Below, in pieces: positions 47,427-60,650 of a stretch of DNA of 64,000 nt (positions within the stretch are counted from its first letter, which is position 1; each line of letters opens with the position of its first letter). Source of the stretch: Hofstenia miamia (Eukaryota; Xenacoelomorpha; Acoela); contig SCFE01000113.1 in assembly GCA_004352715.1 (NCBI GenBank), forward strand, positions 534,663 to 598,662. The letters run 5' to 3'. The notes beneath the pieces are model-generated. The model ran no database searches. It was not told where the DNA came from and worked only from the letters and a program-made list of their open reading frames with translations. The translations under genes were made by a program, and so were the position numbers.

Positions 47427-49600
47427 CTAAGCCACAAATTTATGAAAATAAAGAAAAAAACACAAGATATTTACAATAAAAAGAACTAAAAAAGAATAAT
47501 GAGCGAAATTTCGAAAAAGGTTAAATTTTTTGAGGTGTGAAATTATGTTGTTTGCTGAGTAGATTATGTTGAGTATTTTTTTAAATAAGTGTAAATTTTT
47601 TGCTTTGCAGATGATCAAGAACTTATTCCACATAGAGCAAGTGACAGTGGAAATGATTTTTTCCAGAATTTGTTCTTAGTTTGTACCTTATTAATACACG
47701 TGTTTCTTTTCTATTGTATTTGATGAAGGGATTCAGGAAGCTATTTCCATCAGATATGTTATTGTATTTTAACAAGTTTACTAAATTGTGAAACTTTATG
47801 TTAAATTCTGGAGATAAAATCGCTGCAGCTTGTCACCTGTTTGTTGTCTATTGATTCTGTACATTATACTAATAGACCAATTAAAAAGCTAATTTATTCT
47901 CTCCTTATTAGACATGGTTAAAATTTTCAAAAGGGTACAAGCATATGATTAATTGCTAACAACAAATGCATAGGTTGCTCATTTATCTTGTATGAAATTT
48001 CTAACTTGTTATAGAAAATTTATTGCAGCTGCCATTCTTTTGATCTTACCATCCACAAACTTACTGAAGTCTAGCTTGCTATCAATGACCACGCCCAAAT
48101 ATGTTACTGATGCTGCTGGAGTAATGGGAGATTTGTCATCCATGTTTATTGAAATGCCCTGAGACTAGATTTTTAGACTATCTTGAAGCAATGACAATGA
48201 ATGCTGTTTTATTGTTGTTCATAGTCAGCTTGTTTATTTTGAAGTACTGGATAACTTTTCCTTTGCTTTCTTGCAGGCATCTTTTTGCAATTATTGGATT
48301 CCTAAATGTTCAGCAAAGTGCATGATATAGTTCTTTGATAATTATTGCTATCCCTGAACTACTATTTATTGATATATTGAGATCTAACTTGTGTACAATA
48401 AATCTATAACAAAAACTTCCTTCTATTTGCTTTATATTATTCCTATGTGGAAATATTTTACTCTTATACTATCCAAGGTTTTAAACTAGATTCATGTGAT
48501 TGGCAATCAACATAGTGTTTGTTACCATTTTGTTGTCTATTGATTTCCTCTATTTTGCTATTCAGGTTTTTATATCTATTAGGAACTTATTTAAGAACCT
48601 CCACTGATTTTTAGTTTTACTTAACTTTGCATAAAATTCATTGCTTTTGATTGCACTTTGCAAACTTAGGCTTTAATGTCTTTATAAAGACCTGCATTGA
48701 ATAATGTATGATCTTCACAAAGGGGATTCCCATGCCTCTTTCTTTATTTCCAAAGCTTCAATTTGATTATTTTGCAACTTAATAGGTCTATCAGTTTTAA
48801 TAAACTTAACCTTGAAAGAGTGCTTATACAACAATTTAATTGCCTTAAGAGAAACTCTATCATGGCAATTGAGTCTTTCAATTTATAAACATGGTCCTTG
48901 GCCACAATGCTTAGATGCTGAATAAAAGTTTTTCATCAAAATTGGCGAAACTATGAGAGAATATTCCCCTTGTGTGGGGCTAAATTTTGATAGGAAAACT
49001 AATTGAACATGTAAGTACCAAATTTGCAATCTTCCATGTTTGTTATAAAATAATCTATTAAAGAATTTTCTCTTGTTCTTATTGAAGTACTAACTGCATT
49101 TAACTGGAATTCATTGAACATGCTATCAATGTAGTGTGATTTGTTGGCAGCTAAATAATTGATGTTATAGTCACCTAATAATATTATAGTACAACTTGAA
49201 GATATAGCATTTTGAAATTCATTTGTTTTGATCTGAATAAACTTCTTACTGCATTGTTTTTTTGGAGAGTAACATAAATTGACTAATGTCCTTGTATTGC
49301 ATTTTTAATGCCCTTAAGCTCTACCCAAATTGTTTTAAGATGGTCATGATCTTCTTCAAGAATACTACATTGGATGATATTCATATGGACAGGGATTAAC
49401 AGTATTGATAAACCCCCTCTGCTGCCTCTGTTTGCAAAAACTTTTAAATTGATTATTATTAAAATTGAAAAGGTAGCATGGCATAGTGTATTTGCAAAAA
49501 GTGTGTTACTGCCTAGTCTTTCACAAATTTTTTTACCTCAAAGTGATGGGCATGTACACTCCTTGAATTTGGATTGGCTATTTTAATATTTCTTTTAAAT
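47427..49600 (-). pseudogene. LINE relic with endonuclease and RT remnants
   Basis: Fragments in LINE order from high to low: LLGDYNINYLAANKSHYIDS (endonuclease GDYN near 49165-49176), SLIDYFITN (about 49040), an INKLTMNNNKTAFI segment (about 48190-48240), LGVVIDSKLDFSKFVDGKI (about 48045-48100), and a C-terminal basic stretch near 47680. No frame is long and the YADD region is lost. Older than the LINEs at 30 and 59 kb. Confidence 0.65.
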
Positions 49601-49642
49601 TGAATTATTTTAGTTCAATGCTATCTAAATTTTTGGACCTGC

Positions 49643-50985
49643 TGTAGCATCATCTAAATAAAACATAAGCTGCTAAAGAATAAAGTTGATTAAGAAGAAC
49701 TAAGATCAAATATGAATGTGATTAAAAATATATTGTAAAAAGTTATTATAAGCTTAAGATTAATTTGTATATTGCTACCAAGTAATATCAGTGTAATTCA
49801 TTATGAATTAGTATTTGTCAATACTAATAATTTTGACTAAACAAAGGGGGTGCAATTGCTTCCATTATTGTAGCATCATCCAAATCAACCTAAAGCTGCT
49901 AATGTTGATTAAGAAGAAGAATAAGATAAAAAACTATTATGATTAAAAAAACATTCTAAAAATATATGATCAATTTAAATTAATTTGTATTATGCAACCA
50001 AGTAAGAACAAGTGTCATTAATTAGAGATTACTATTTTTTGATAATCATATTTTTGTCAAAACAGAGAAGGCAAAGTCACTTCCATTATTTTTAGCTGCC
50101 ATATTGGCAGACAAACAATTAAAATTTGAAATTGACAGGTACTTTTCTGAAATTCTATAAATAGATTAAATTCAATGTAAGCAGTTGATAAAGAAATTCA
50201 TTTGGAATTCTCACATTGTTTCTATATTATGGTTTGAATATTTAGTACAATGTCAAGCTAAACAAGTTGTGTTTAGTAGTGGCCTGGATCCATCACAAGA
50301 TCAATTCTAGGTTCAATGCTGATGGCTTGTTTCCAAATCTCAGCTCAACAAAGTAGCTCATGTGGTGCTTATCCTAAATAAGTGTAACCATCAAGGCTGG
50401 ATGTAACTGACTTAAATGCAATTTGTAATGTGTAATTTATAGTTGCAACCAGGTAATGTCACTAGCTGCTTAATAAATACATGTTTAGCCATTACCAAAA
50501 AATACTGGCATTAAATAAGTTAAATAATTAATTTAATAATTACATGCAGCTTCATAACCTACATTTAATTAGTGTCATTATCACTCTATTTATGGGTCTC
50601 ATACATAGTCAAGTTAATATAAAATATAATCACCTACAATCAGGTAACCAGCCTTTTCTATGAAGTTCTATTATTGTATATATGTTGTAGAAAGAATTAA
50701 TAGTCAGCAAAACAGAGAAAAACTCCTAATCATGGCTTGGATCAAGGACCCTCAAAATCACTCCCAATGTGTGCCCTCACCACTACTAATGCATTTAGCA
50801 TTTAGCTTGACATGATTTAATAATAAGGAAACCAAGTTAAATCTAGAGATAAGATTTTTGAAGAATTTACTTCAACAGTTTTCTAAATTGATTTTTCTCT
50901 ATTTATAGTTTTGATTCAAAAAGTACCTGTTGATTTGAATTTCAAATTATTGTCTGCCAAGATGGCTAAAAATAGTGGAAGTGAT
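49643..50985. mobile_element. Inverted composite of two family A LTRs
   Basis: The left half is plus oriented (TGTAGCATCAT at 49643, and again at 49869 so that the first ~226 bp are tandemly doubled; TATA box CTATAAATAG about 50155-50164). At about 50320 the sequence switches to the reverse-complement orientation and continues to about 50985 (TATA box as CTATTTATAG, 50899-50908; AAGATGGC at about 50960). The two promoters point toward each other. The right half lacks the expected GGATGATGCTACA terminus. Confidence 0.7.
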
Positions 50986-51433
50986 ATTTGTTATATGATT
51001 TTTTCTTTCTCCTCCTTCTCTGCAGTTTTGATTTTGTGTGCTTTTGATTGAGTGACTTGTGTGCATTGCTTCAGGGCACCTAATTCTGCCTATGGTTCCT
51101 CCATGATTAATATATGTTCCATTTGTATAGGTTTTTGCAGGTCTGTTTGGTCGTCTGACAGGTTTATAAACTGCAAATGATCTTTTAGATGTTCTATCTC
51201 CATTTGTTGCATTTCATTTTCTTGCTGCAATTGTTTGTTTTCAAATTCAAGATCTTTATACATTGTCTCCCACCATTCATTTTGCTCAATAATGCATTGG
51301 TTCTCTCTAATAATTTTTGAATTAAAGTTTCAACTTGAGCTTGAAAAAGGCTTCATTGTTTGTCCAACCATTGACTAATGTAATGCTTTAATTCTTCAAT
51401 ATTGATTTTTCTTTAATTTTCCATTTTCTCAAA

Positions 51434-51646
51434 TTATTTGTTTAACAACAAAATTTGGTTTTTCAGTGTTAGTTTGTTTTCATGATTTCTTTGTAGGGTC
51501 TCTAGTATCTTGAATGAGCTTAACTCTGTTTCCATTGGAATAATCTGCATTTTGATATATGTTGTAGGGGTTAGGCTTTCTAGCAAGTGAGCTCTCACTG
51601 AGGTTCCAGAGGTCATTTGGTTCTTCTGCTTTTCTCTATTAGTCAT
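51434..51646 (-). pseudogene. Coiled-coil (possibly Gag-like) ORF
   Basis: MTNREKQKNQMTSGTSVRAH start, then heptad-like ILETLQRNHENKLTLKNQI. After the stop the same style continues for about 150 more codons with interruptions (EELKHYISQWLDKQ), down to a minus-strand purine run at 50999-51020 (GAGAAGGAGGAGAAAGAAAA). Upstream at about 51690 is TGGTACCA, a possible primer-binding site. Together these suggest a short non-autonomous LTR element. Not proven. Confidence 0.3.
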
Positions 51647-51699
51647 GAGTTTTCTTTAGAATGTAGTGATCATTTACTGTTGTGAAGTTCTATTTTGGT

Positions 51700-52560
51700 A
51701 CCACTTGATCTCCATTACTTAAGTTTTTCCATCTTCAATTACATTCATTTCAAGTAAATAAGAAAAATATATTTTTCGGCAGGTTAGGTAGTTTTCCTTT
51801 CTAATAATGTCACAGTAAGAGAAACATTTATCATTTTCCATAATGTATCCATAAATATTTGTGCTAATAAATACCAGTCACAACTCAACTTACAGACTCA
51901 CACTCAACAATGTGTAGTGTTAATATTATAATGCAATATGCTAAGATTAACAAATAAAAAACTATGTAATAAATAGAGCAGCTCCCTAGCCTTCATAGAA
52001 GATAGTTAAAACTAGCAACAAGGCATGACACTAGCTGCAACAAGATAAAAAATACTATATACACTAACTATAAACTAAAGAAGCTTCCTAATCTACAGTT
52101 AAAATAAGCAAAAAGTTAACAATATGATACAACATATGTAAACAGTCATTATAGGTCATTATAGGTCCCCTACAATACACCTAGGGTTGGCTGACTAGCC
52201 CTGTCATGGATTTGTTACACATGTAAAAATGAACTATTGCTAGCCAGCTAAGCATGTTAAAAAATCTTCCTATTTGTATACATAACTTAAATGTGAGTAA
52301 AGTTCAAGGCACCAATTCATTTTCCCTGACAACAGCCTTGTGATCACTACACACATTGAATGCTTAGCTGCAATTTATAATTAATTAATCAAACCAGTTA
52401 ATGATAAAGATAATTCCAAGGAGTTATTCTCCATCAACCAAATAATTCACTTTGTTCATATTTATAGAAATTAATGCAAACATTTTTATTATGCAAACAA
52501 CTACCTGTCATTGTTTCAATTTCTGCATTCCAAGTAGAATATTTCTGGATGCTAATAGCT
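51700..52560 (-). repeat. Possible diverged LTR of family A
   Basis: Short blocks such as GCTTCCTAATCTACAGTT (52083) and CTAGCCAGCTAAGCATG (52238) resemble inverted family A sequence (for example the complement of 56590-56615). Ends not found. Confidence 0.25.
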
Positions 52561-53012
52561 GCTTGCTAAAATAGACTAGGAGCAATTTTTCCACATGTGA
52601 TTTGAGAAAAAGTGAATGCAGCAAATACAGGTTTTACAGTTTTTTCAAATTACATGACATGATGCTAATTCTATTAAAATGCAAAAATAGGAAAATCAGA
52701 GTTTTATGTTTTACTGTAATATTCTATTTTGGTTACATTTTCATTTCTTTGCCTTTTAATGGATCATGCTACATGATTACAATTCAGTAATTGATTTTGT
52801 TTATCAAAACACACATTACCAAATTGTTTCTTGTGCATAGAGGTTATGATCAAAGATTTTAAATAAAGCATTTGTTCCAAGAACCCATGTTCATTCTAAA
52901 CTGGATTTTACTAATTGTTTTAGCTTAGATAGTCTACAAATTGATAGTTTATTTTGTCATCATTATTTATTACATTTTATGTGCTTAATACTAGAAAAAT
53001 AGAAATTTTGAT

Positions 53013-53518
53013 AACCCTATTAGAGATGAGTGTGGTGTGGTCATACTGTGGAATGCTGCAGTGTGGTATACTGCTGTAGTGATTTACACAATTGTGGTGC
53101 TTAGCCATAGAATTAAAACAACTGTAGGGGCATAAAACTTATACAGATAATGTGTTTTGCAATAAGATTTAAAATCTCTAAGTATTTTTCAAAAATCTGC
53201 TTCTGAAGCAAAACTAAGAGATTTCACATACAAAATATTTTACCTACCATAATAACATTGAATGAAATAAAAAAATACCTAAGAGATTGACTTTAAACTT
53301 TTCAATGAATGATGCATAATCATAAATAAAATTCAGAAATATGAATATTTTCTTACAAAGATAAAAATAGTCATTCTTGTGGTATACTGTGGTGAAATTT
53401 CATTTATTGTGGTGGTTTGCAGTAAAAAACAGGCATTGCAGTGGTTAGTGTTAAAGTTCTTTCTCTGTGGTGGCAATAATTGCAAAACACCTGTACCATG
53501 CTCATCTCTAAATCCTAT
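53013..53518. mobile_element. hAT-type MITE with 8-bp target duplication
   Basis: A 490-bp element (53021-53510). Left end TAGAGATGAGTGTGG, right end (reverse complement) TAGAGATGAGCATGG. Flanks AACCCTAT and AATCCTAT form an 8-bp target duplication with one mismatch, the hAT signature. The interior has degenerate GTGGTG-type repeats near both ends and an AT-rich centre. No transposase. Confidence 0.85.
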
Positions 53519-55248
53519 AAATGCTGCATTGGTCAATTTGAGCCTTACCTTAAAAAAGAACTATCAGTGGAAAGTGATGAATGACCTAATTCAGTACTAC
53601 AATTAGACTGCCATAAAAAATGTAAGCATGATAAAAATTTACATCCTATGAGGTTTTTAGCAACTATTCTATTGTTATGTTGAGCAATTCAGACAAACAA
53701 GCATGCTACATGCTCAAATGGTAACAGTTTTTTTGTGCTGCAGGTGGAATGTACTAGTTAGAGAAATAAACAGTTCATTGTTGAGATGTAGAAGGACAAA
53801 GATTACTTTCCAACAATAGTGTACATAAAGGAGACATGGTGGAATGTTCTTTTGTCAGGTATTCAATGTAGATTTTGATTGATGAAATTTGACACAAATT
53901 TTCTAAAAAATTTAACATAATATTAAAAGTTAAGTCATTGAAATGCATTTCCAATTTGAAGTTATAATTTGACTTCATGTGCATTTGTTCACTCATGTTT
54001 ATCAAAACTGAGATATCCTACTGTCATAAAATCTTGTGTGCACTTCTGCTTTCCCCATTAGTGAGCTGAATAGTAATGTTGAGGATATATTGCACTAGAA
54101 ACCTTTTGCCATCCAGTGCATTTTTGAAGACTCAGATAGCATTAATGAAAGTGAAATTCAAGACATTGTAGCAAAATGCAACCAGAAAACATCTAGTAGA
54201 TACAATATAAGTGAATCATTTAATTAACTACATCCACTTGGCCTTTGCTAAGTCAACTTTGCATTGCAAACTGCAATTCTTCCTAAGTGTTATTAATGAA
54301 TGATACTGCCTTGTGAATGCATTGAGAGTCTTTAACAAGTTAGTTTGAATTGTTGCTCCAAGCAAATTGACAAGGATATGGCAATTATAAAGTCCCACCA
54401 CCAACTGAAGTCAGATGAATGGCATGATGTGTATAAGAGACAGATATATTAGGGTCTGCTGTATTTCTGTGTTTAAATTTGTATTGAAGAATTAGGGTGA
54501 GCATCACACATTCTTGATCAACAAAAGCTGCAATTTGTTAGCATTTTTCCAAATCAGTTGTAAGGTTTACACCATTCCTAATCCTTTTTCTTCATCACTG
54601 GAAGACACTGATCTTTCTAGAGATTGTTTTCTCACTGCTTACTTCTAAAGAAATCATATCATCATTGAGAAGTCTTATTTTCATCAGGTAAAAATAATTG
54701 TGAACAGGTTGTCACATTTGCCTTTGTGATATAACATAATTCTTAGAGTTTCATATTTGAAGAACTTAAAATATTTGAAACATGCAATATTTGTGTGAGA
54801 TCTCAGCTGTTGCATGGGCATAAGCAAACTGCAAAAGTTCATAATGTTCAACTTATAATAAATAGTATGGAAATAGTAGACAATATCATACAAAAACCTT
54901 AGAATACAAAATATCCTAGATGTTTATAAATGATACCTTTTGTTTGAATTACATTCAAACATTGATTTTCTCATCCTGAACTAAATTAAGCTTATCCTTT
55001 TAATTTGTGTTGAACTGTCAGAATATTTAATCAAAATTCTGATAAGAACATTAATGTTTTATTTGTTGTATGGATTTTCAAAATGATTCTTATGCATGCA
55101 ATATCTTTGTTATGGCAAAAGTATTGAATATGATAACTATCAGGGTATTTAAATAATGTCATTAACATGATAAATGTCTAAGAACCTGAAATGCTTCAGT
55201 AGGGATAGAAAAGCTTGGTCTATTCCATTCTAAGAATGAATAGGCATA
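53519..55248. other. Unassigned region, possible LINE trace
   Basis: Around 54118-54210 the translation FEDSDSINESEIQDIVAKCN resembles the segment preceding RT in CR1-type LINEs, but it is isolated. Otherwise nothing recognised. Confidence 0.3.
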
Positions 55249-55292
55249 CATATATATATATATATTTATATATATATATGTATATATATATA
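55249..55292. repeat. (TA)n microsatellite
   Basis: TA run with TTTA and TGTA interruptions. Confidence 0.9.
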
Positions 55293-55440
55293 TTTAGAAA
55301 ATAACTATTTGAGATGCAACACCAATTCCTTTAGGTACATAGCAAAGAGACTGTGCTTTATATTATATAGAAACTGAGAACTAACAAACTTTAGCATGGG
55401 GTGAAATGGAAATTATGATATTGAGAAACTAATAGGACTA

Positions 55441-55951
55441 TTGCACATTTCAATTTTTATTAAGATCAAATTTTGGCATGAAGAAAAGAAATTTGAAGTC
55501 AATTATAGAAAATCACTGGAAATGATTATGCCAATGAAAAGAAAATTTACTGAAAACACATCTAAAGTTGCTTGGTATTCTCCAGTTAAAGCAATGAAAT
55601 ATCTTGGTTTTACTATTAATAACAAGATTTCTATTAAACAATATACTGCTCAAGTTAAGTAAAATTGAATCAAAGTTTTCAATAATATAGCAAAAAGAGT
55701 ATTTTAAATCAAGATGAACCTCAATTAAAAAAATTCACTAGCTATATAATTCTACATCAAATTTTTTTAGTTTCCAGTGTAGATACTGTACTGCAAACTT
55801 AAAATATAATCCATTATTAATATTATTAATGCTAAAATAAGAAAGGCCAGTTTTCCAAAAAGCAAATTCCTTGATTTGTCTACCTAAAATAGAAACATTA
55901 CTAATTTAAAAATTTGGTGGTCTGCGCCTTTGAATTTATGTAGTAGCATAT
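55441..55951 (+). pseudogene. RT fragment of a non-LTR element
   Basis: 73 codons: FEVNYRKSLEMIMPMKRKF then AMKYLGFTINNKISIKQYTA, the region after the catalytic box in RTs (KT..M.F / YLG). It continues with stops to the LTR at 55952. Different lineage from the CR1-like copies. Confidence 0.55.
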
Positions 55952-57076
55952 TGTAGCATCATCCAAACAAATCTAAAAGCTGCAAATGTCAAACTAAGGT
56001 CAGAATAAGATCGAATAAATGATGATTAGAAATATTGTAATAGATCAATTAGATTAATTTAGATTCATTTGTATTATGCAACTAAGAAACAATATGTGTC
56101 AGAAATAAGAGATTAGTATCAGTCAATAATAATACTTTTGGCAAAATGAGGGGGCAAAATCACTTCCAATATTTTTAGCCACCATTTGGCAGACGAAAGT
56201 TTAAATTTTCTAGATTTGCTATAAATAGAAACTAAACCCTGTAAGCAATTTGATAAAGAATTTTATTCAGAATTCTTACTTTGTTCTGCTATTACAGTTT
56301 GATTATTTAATACAATGTCAAGCTAAACAAGTGGTGTTTAGTAGTGGTCTGGATCCATCATTGAGATTGATTCTAGTATCATTGTGCCAGACTACAAAAG
56401 TGCACTTAGGTTAGGTGTAGGAGTTTTTCTCTCTTTAGCTGACTAGCAATCACTTATTACATGTATTAAAATAATTGATTTTGTAAAATGGTTGGATGAC
56501 CAAAACTTAGGTAATATATTATTATTATTTCAGATCCAAATTATTGACCAATAAATGTTTGATAAAGTGACTGAGCATGTACTATTTTATAAATGTAGGT
56601 TAGGAAGCTGCTCAATATTAAAGCATTTATTAAAGCCAATATATTTTGGTAATGGATACATGTAATATTAATTAAGCAACTAGTAACAAGTCTGGTTGTG
56701 AACAAACAAAACACTTTTACAAAATAGAGTTTAAGTCGAATTGTGCCATGTCTTGAGTATGCACTGAGCTAGGATAAGGTACACATAAACTGTATAAATG
56801 AGCTGAGATGTGGAACTCAACCAAATGGACATCAAATGATTGGTGAAACTAGATGTGGAGATCAGCTTCAGGCAGATGCCCATTATTGATTTTTGGAGAG
56901 ATTGCTGCATGGCTTCGTCACCTAAATAGTGAACAGTTAAACCTAGTTATATTAGGTTAATAGAACTAAAAGCTAAAGCAGTATCTAGTTAAGTAAATCC
57001 CTACCCCCAAAACTATGACTAATGTTATACAGTAACAAAGGATAAACAGTAATGATGCCTGGTAGAGGATGTTACA
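55952..57076 (+). mobile_element. Solo LTR-like element, family A, plus orientation
   Basis: 1125 bp, TGTAGCATCATCC to GGTAGAGGATGTTACA, flanked by ATAT on both sides (4-bp target duplication). TATA box CTATAAATAG 56219-56228. The YY1-like site is degenerate (GCCACCATTTGGC, about 56178). Aligns over its length with 36470-37595. Confidence 0.85.
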
Positions 57077-58550
57077 ATATGAAGTGTGAGAAAATAATAC
57101 AATTTTCAATATTGAAGAAGTGTAATCCTTTCTACATAGACACTGAAGATTGTTTGTTTTGTGTTTTTCTTAATTGTTGACATTATCTGTTTAAAAGTAT
57201 TAAAAGCAATTTTTCAAATCAAATAGATAAAGAACAAAATTTTAAATAATTCATTAATATAAGGTAAGAAATTTAGGTAATTGTTTACATTGGCATAGCT
57301 GATAATTTACATGAATAGTGTCATAAATTTCCCAAAATTCCAATGAACAATAATTACAAAAAAATGTTTCAGACTATTTCAATTATGAGTTTTCATATGG
57401 GTGAATTGTAAAGTTTATATTTTAGCTATGACTTAGTAGAAATATATGCATTTTTAACGGATTGCAATTTTTCAATGTTTAATATTTCCTTATTGACAAA
57501 TTCCAGTTTCAGCAACAATAGGGAAGGATTTTCTTTTATACTAACACATGCAAAAAGCTTTGATGATTTTTTTGTAATAGGCATTTTCATGACTCTAAAC
57601 AAAGTTAATATGAGAAGAGCTTGAAGAATGTTAACATATTATAATGATTGCTAAGAAAACAATTTCTCTGTGACATTTATTGCCCATCTCAATTGTAAGT
57701 CAAAATGTTTATAGGAAAACTGTTCTAGTCAGTAAATAATATGTTTGTGTAAGAGGCCATAACCATTTGATTATAGCAAATAGAATTTTGAAATAAAATT
57801 TATGAAAAAGAAAAATATTAGTCTTAATTTTGAAAGGTGATCTCATTTTTAAGTGAAGCAGCATGTTACATTGGATAGCTTTACATGAAAAGTTGTTCTT
57901 TAACATAAACACAAAACATTTTAAAGGATTACATCTTGTGCCAAAGAGGTCTAAATAAATTTTATCAATTTCACAGAAATTGTGCCTTTGAAGCACTTTC
58001 CAGGTAACAGCTGCAATGTCATCACAATTTTATAAGAAATATATTTCAAATCTCTAACTAGCAGGATTGTTACTAGTAAAAATTTTTTCAAATTCAGCAT
58101 TGCAATCATTTGTCTTGTCTTTGAATTGGAATTGCAATCACATTTTTCTCCCACATGCACATGTTCAATATTTCACAGCCTTTTTAAACTTAAATCTTGC
58201 CTCCCCCCTCACCCCTAGTTGAAGCAAATGGCTACTTAAGCATTTTCAGGTTCATTTTAATTCCTATTACTGCAACTTAGAACAGTTTTTGATAAAAATA
58301 CTTGATATAAAAAGCTTTTTTGTATTTGCTACACAATTATTTTCATCATTTTTAGATAAGGATAGTGTTGCATAACTTTTTTTTGTCATAGCAAAGTTAA
58401 AAAAGGTTACTATATTTCTACTAGTGCAGTTTTGTAAACATTTAGCCCTCTCACCTTTTGTACAGCATTATTAGTGTTTCTTAGTTGTAAAGAAAATGAA
58501 AATCTTCCATGTGTATGAGAAAATAATATTGCTTTTTAACTTTAGAATTG
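57077..58550. other. Unassigned AT-rich region
   Basis: No gene recognised. Antisense frames at 57709-57996 and 57951-58160 have no family pattern. Confidence 0.4.
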
Positions 58551-58560
58551 TTTGTTGTGA

Positions 58561-60650
58561 ATGACAATTTGTCTGGAAAAAATCTGGAACTCCTTGATTA
58601 GTAATTGCACACAATTTAACATTGCTGCATATAATGAAGTTAAGGCAAGGCTAGCAAAATTAAAAACGAAGGTAGAAAAACAAAAATGCAAGCAATTTTT
58701 TGAAAAGTTTACCCAAGCAAATAATAAATGGCAGTTCATCAATAAGTTTCTGAACAAGGAAAAGCCTTTTGATTGCAATATTCACGAAATTAAGGTAGAC
58801 AGCAAAATCATTACAAATGACAAATTAAACAATATGAACAAGGTATTCAAAGATCTTGGTACATATAGAGACAAATAACAACTATTTATAAACAAGATTG
58901 AGCAATCCAAGAAATAGTTCACCTTCAGTTTTATTACTGAGCATGATCTAATTAAGGTTGTTGAGAACCTTGACCCCAATATTTCCAGCGGAATCTGTGG
59001 GGTGCCTGTCTTCATCATAAAAAAATATATAAAGTATTTTTCAGAATATCTACTGTTTTCTTTTAATTATTCCATCCACACCAATACCTATTTACAATGT
59101 CTAAAAAAAGCCAACATTACACCAATCTTTAAGAAAGGCGACCCTAGGGACTGCAGAAATTGTAGGCCCATCTCAATTACCAAACCAGTCTCAAAATTTT
59201 TTGAGAGGATCCTATGCAAACAAATTAATTCATATTTAAATGAAAATAAAATTCTCTCAAATAAGCAATTTGGTTTCAGGCAAGGTTTCAGTACTGTTTA
59301 TGCACTGTTAGAACTGGAAAGACACGTTTTTCCTTAACAAAAAAATTAGTAGTAGCATTGCCCTATTAGACCTTAGCAAGGCTTTTGATAGTATAGATTT
59401 TATCATCCTTGACAAGAAACTAAAAAGCTATGGGTTTAGTCCATCTTCACGAATATTTTTAAACAGTTTTCTCTACAAAAGGCAACAACATGTACACATT
59501 AATAGCATTTACAGCAAATACATCACAACAAATAAAGGAGTTTCACAAGGCACTGTATAAGGCCCTATATTCTTCAACTTATACGCAAATGATTTATTCT
59601 TTCACGTCACCCATTCAGATCTGATTCAGTATGCTGATGACATATGCGTCATTAATAGAAATAGCAGTACAATTATCGCAACAAAAGAATTACAAGAAAG
59701 CATAAAAAATATTTTCAAATTCTTTCAGCAGAAGAAATTTTGCAGTCAACAAGGGTAAAACACAGTTCATTATTTTTAGGCCAAACAATGCTGAAGAGCT
59801 TGCTAGGAACATCTGTCTTGACATTTCTGATGACAATCCACCAATACACAACAATGACACTGTCAAATATCTGGGCATCAAGCTGGACAGAAAACTCAGT
59901 TTCAAAGTGTTTGTAAACAATAAAGTCCGTAAGATGACGTCAGGCGTACCGCACCTAAAACAAATTAAAATAATTACACAGAGTAAAGCAATAATTAATG
60001 CATTTGTTACTAGCCACTATGCATATGCCTGTGTACTTCTAAGTAGTATTAATGTTGTTGAGCAACAGTGTATAATTAGGATCTTTAACTGGTCAATTTG
60101 TACTATGTTTAGCATAAACAGACAGCAAGCTAGTATGAAAGTACAAAAATTAGAGATGCTTACACCAAGATCAATAACAAAGTACACCTCGTACTTATGT
60201 TTAAGGAAATCAAAATCAGCCATATGAACAATTTTAAAATATAATCACCATGTGAATAAATGCATAAATAATATATTGCTAACTAACAATTATTGGAACA
60301 ATTCTTTCACCACAAATTCTTGCAAACTTTGGAACAAATTACCAATCAGTATTAGACAGGAAAGAAACCTTAAAAAATTTAAAAAATTATTAAAAAATAT
60401 TCTTCTAGCAGAGCAAAATATAAAGTTAATTTAAAATCTGTAGCGACAAATCGAATATATTCTATCTTTTTTTTAATTGTGTGATTGTATTGATGTTTTT
60501 AATTGTATTTTTAGTGTTTTAATTTTAATTTTCTAGCTTAGTTTGTAGTGCATGTGCATATTTAGGTGTTTGTATATATTGTAAATATGTATTATACTTC
60601 ATTGTACATATGCAAATTGTGCAAACAAATAAAGCTTTTGAAAATGAAGA
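58561..60650 (+). mobile_element. LINE (CR1/jockey-like) 3' half
   Basis: 58561-58878 is the linker before RT. 59002-59337 is the RT start (ANITPIFKKGDPRDCRNCRP, NKQFGFRQGFSTVYAL). Then LLDLSKAFDSIDF, KGVSQGTV, a TAA in place of the Leu before GPIF, and YADD at 59630-59641. 59907-60227 is the thumb, and 60252-60434 the C-terminal CKLWNKLP and basic KKFKKLLKNIL. The 3' tail ends AATAAAGCTTTTG near 60640. At least three frameshifts or stops. The endonuclease half is absent (5' truncation). Confidence 0.88.
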
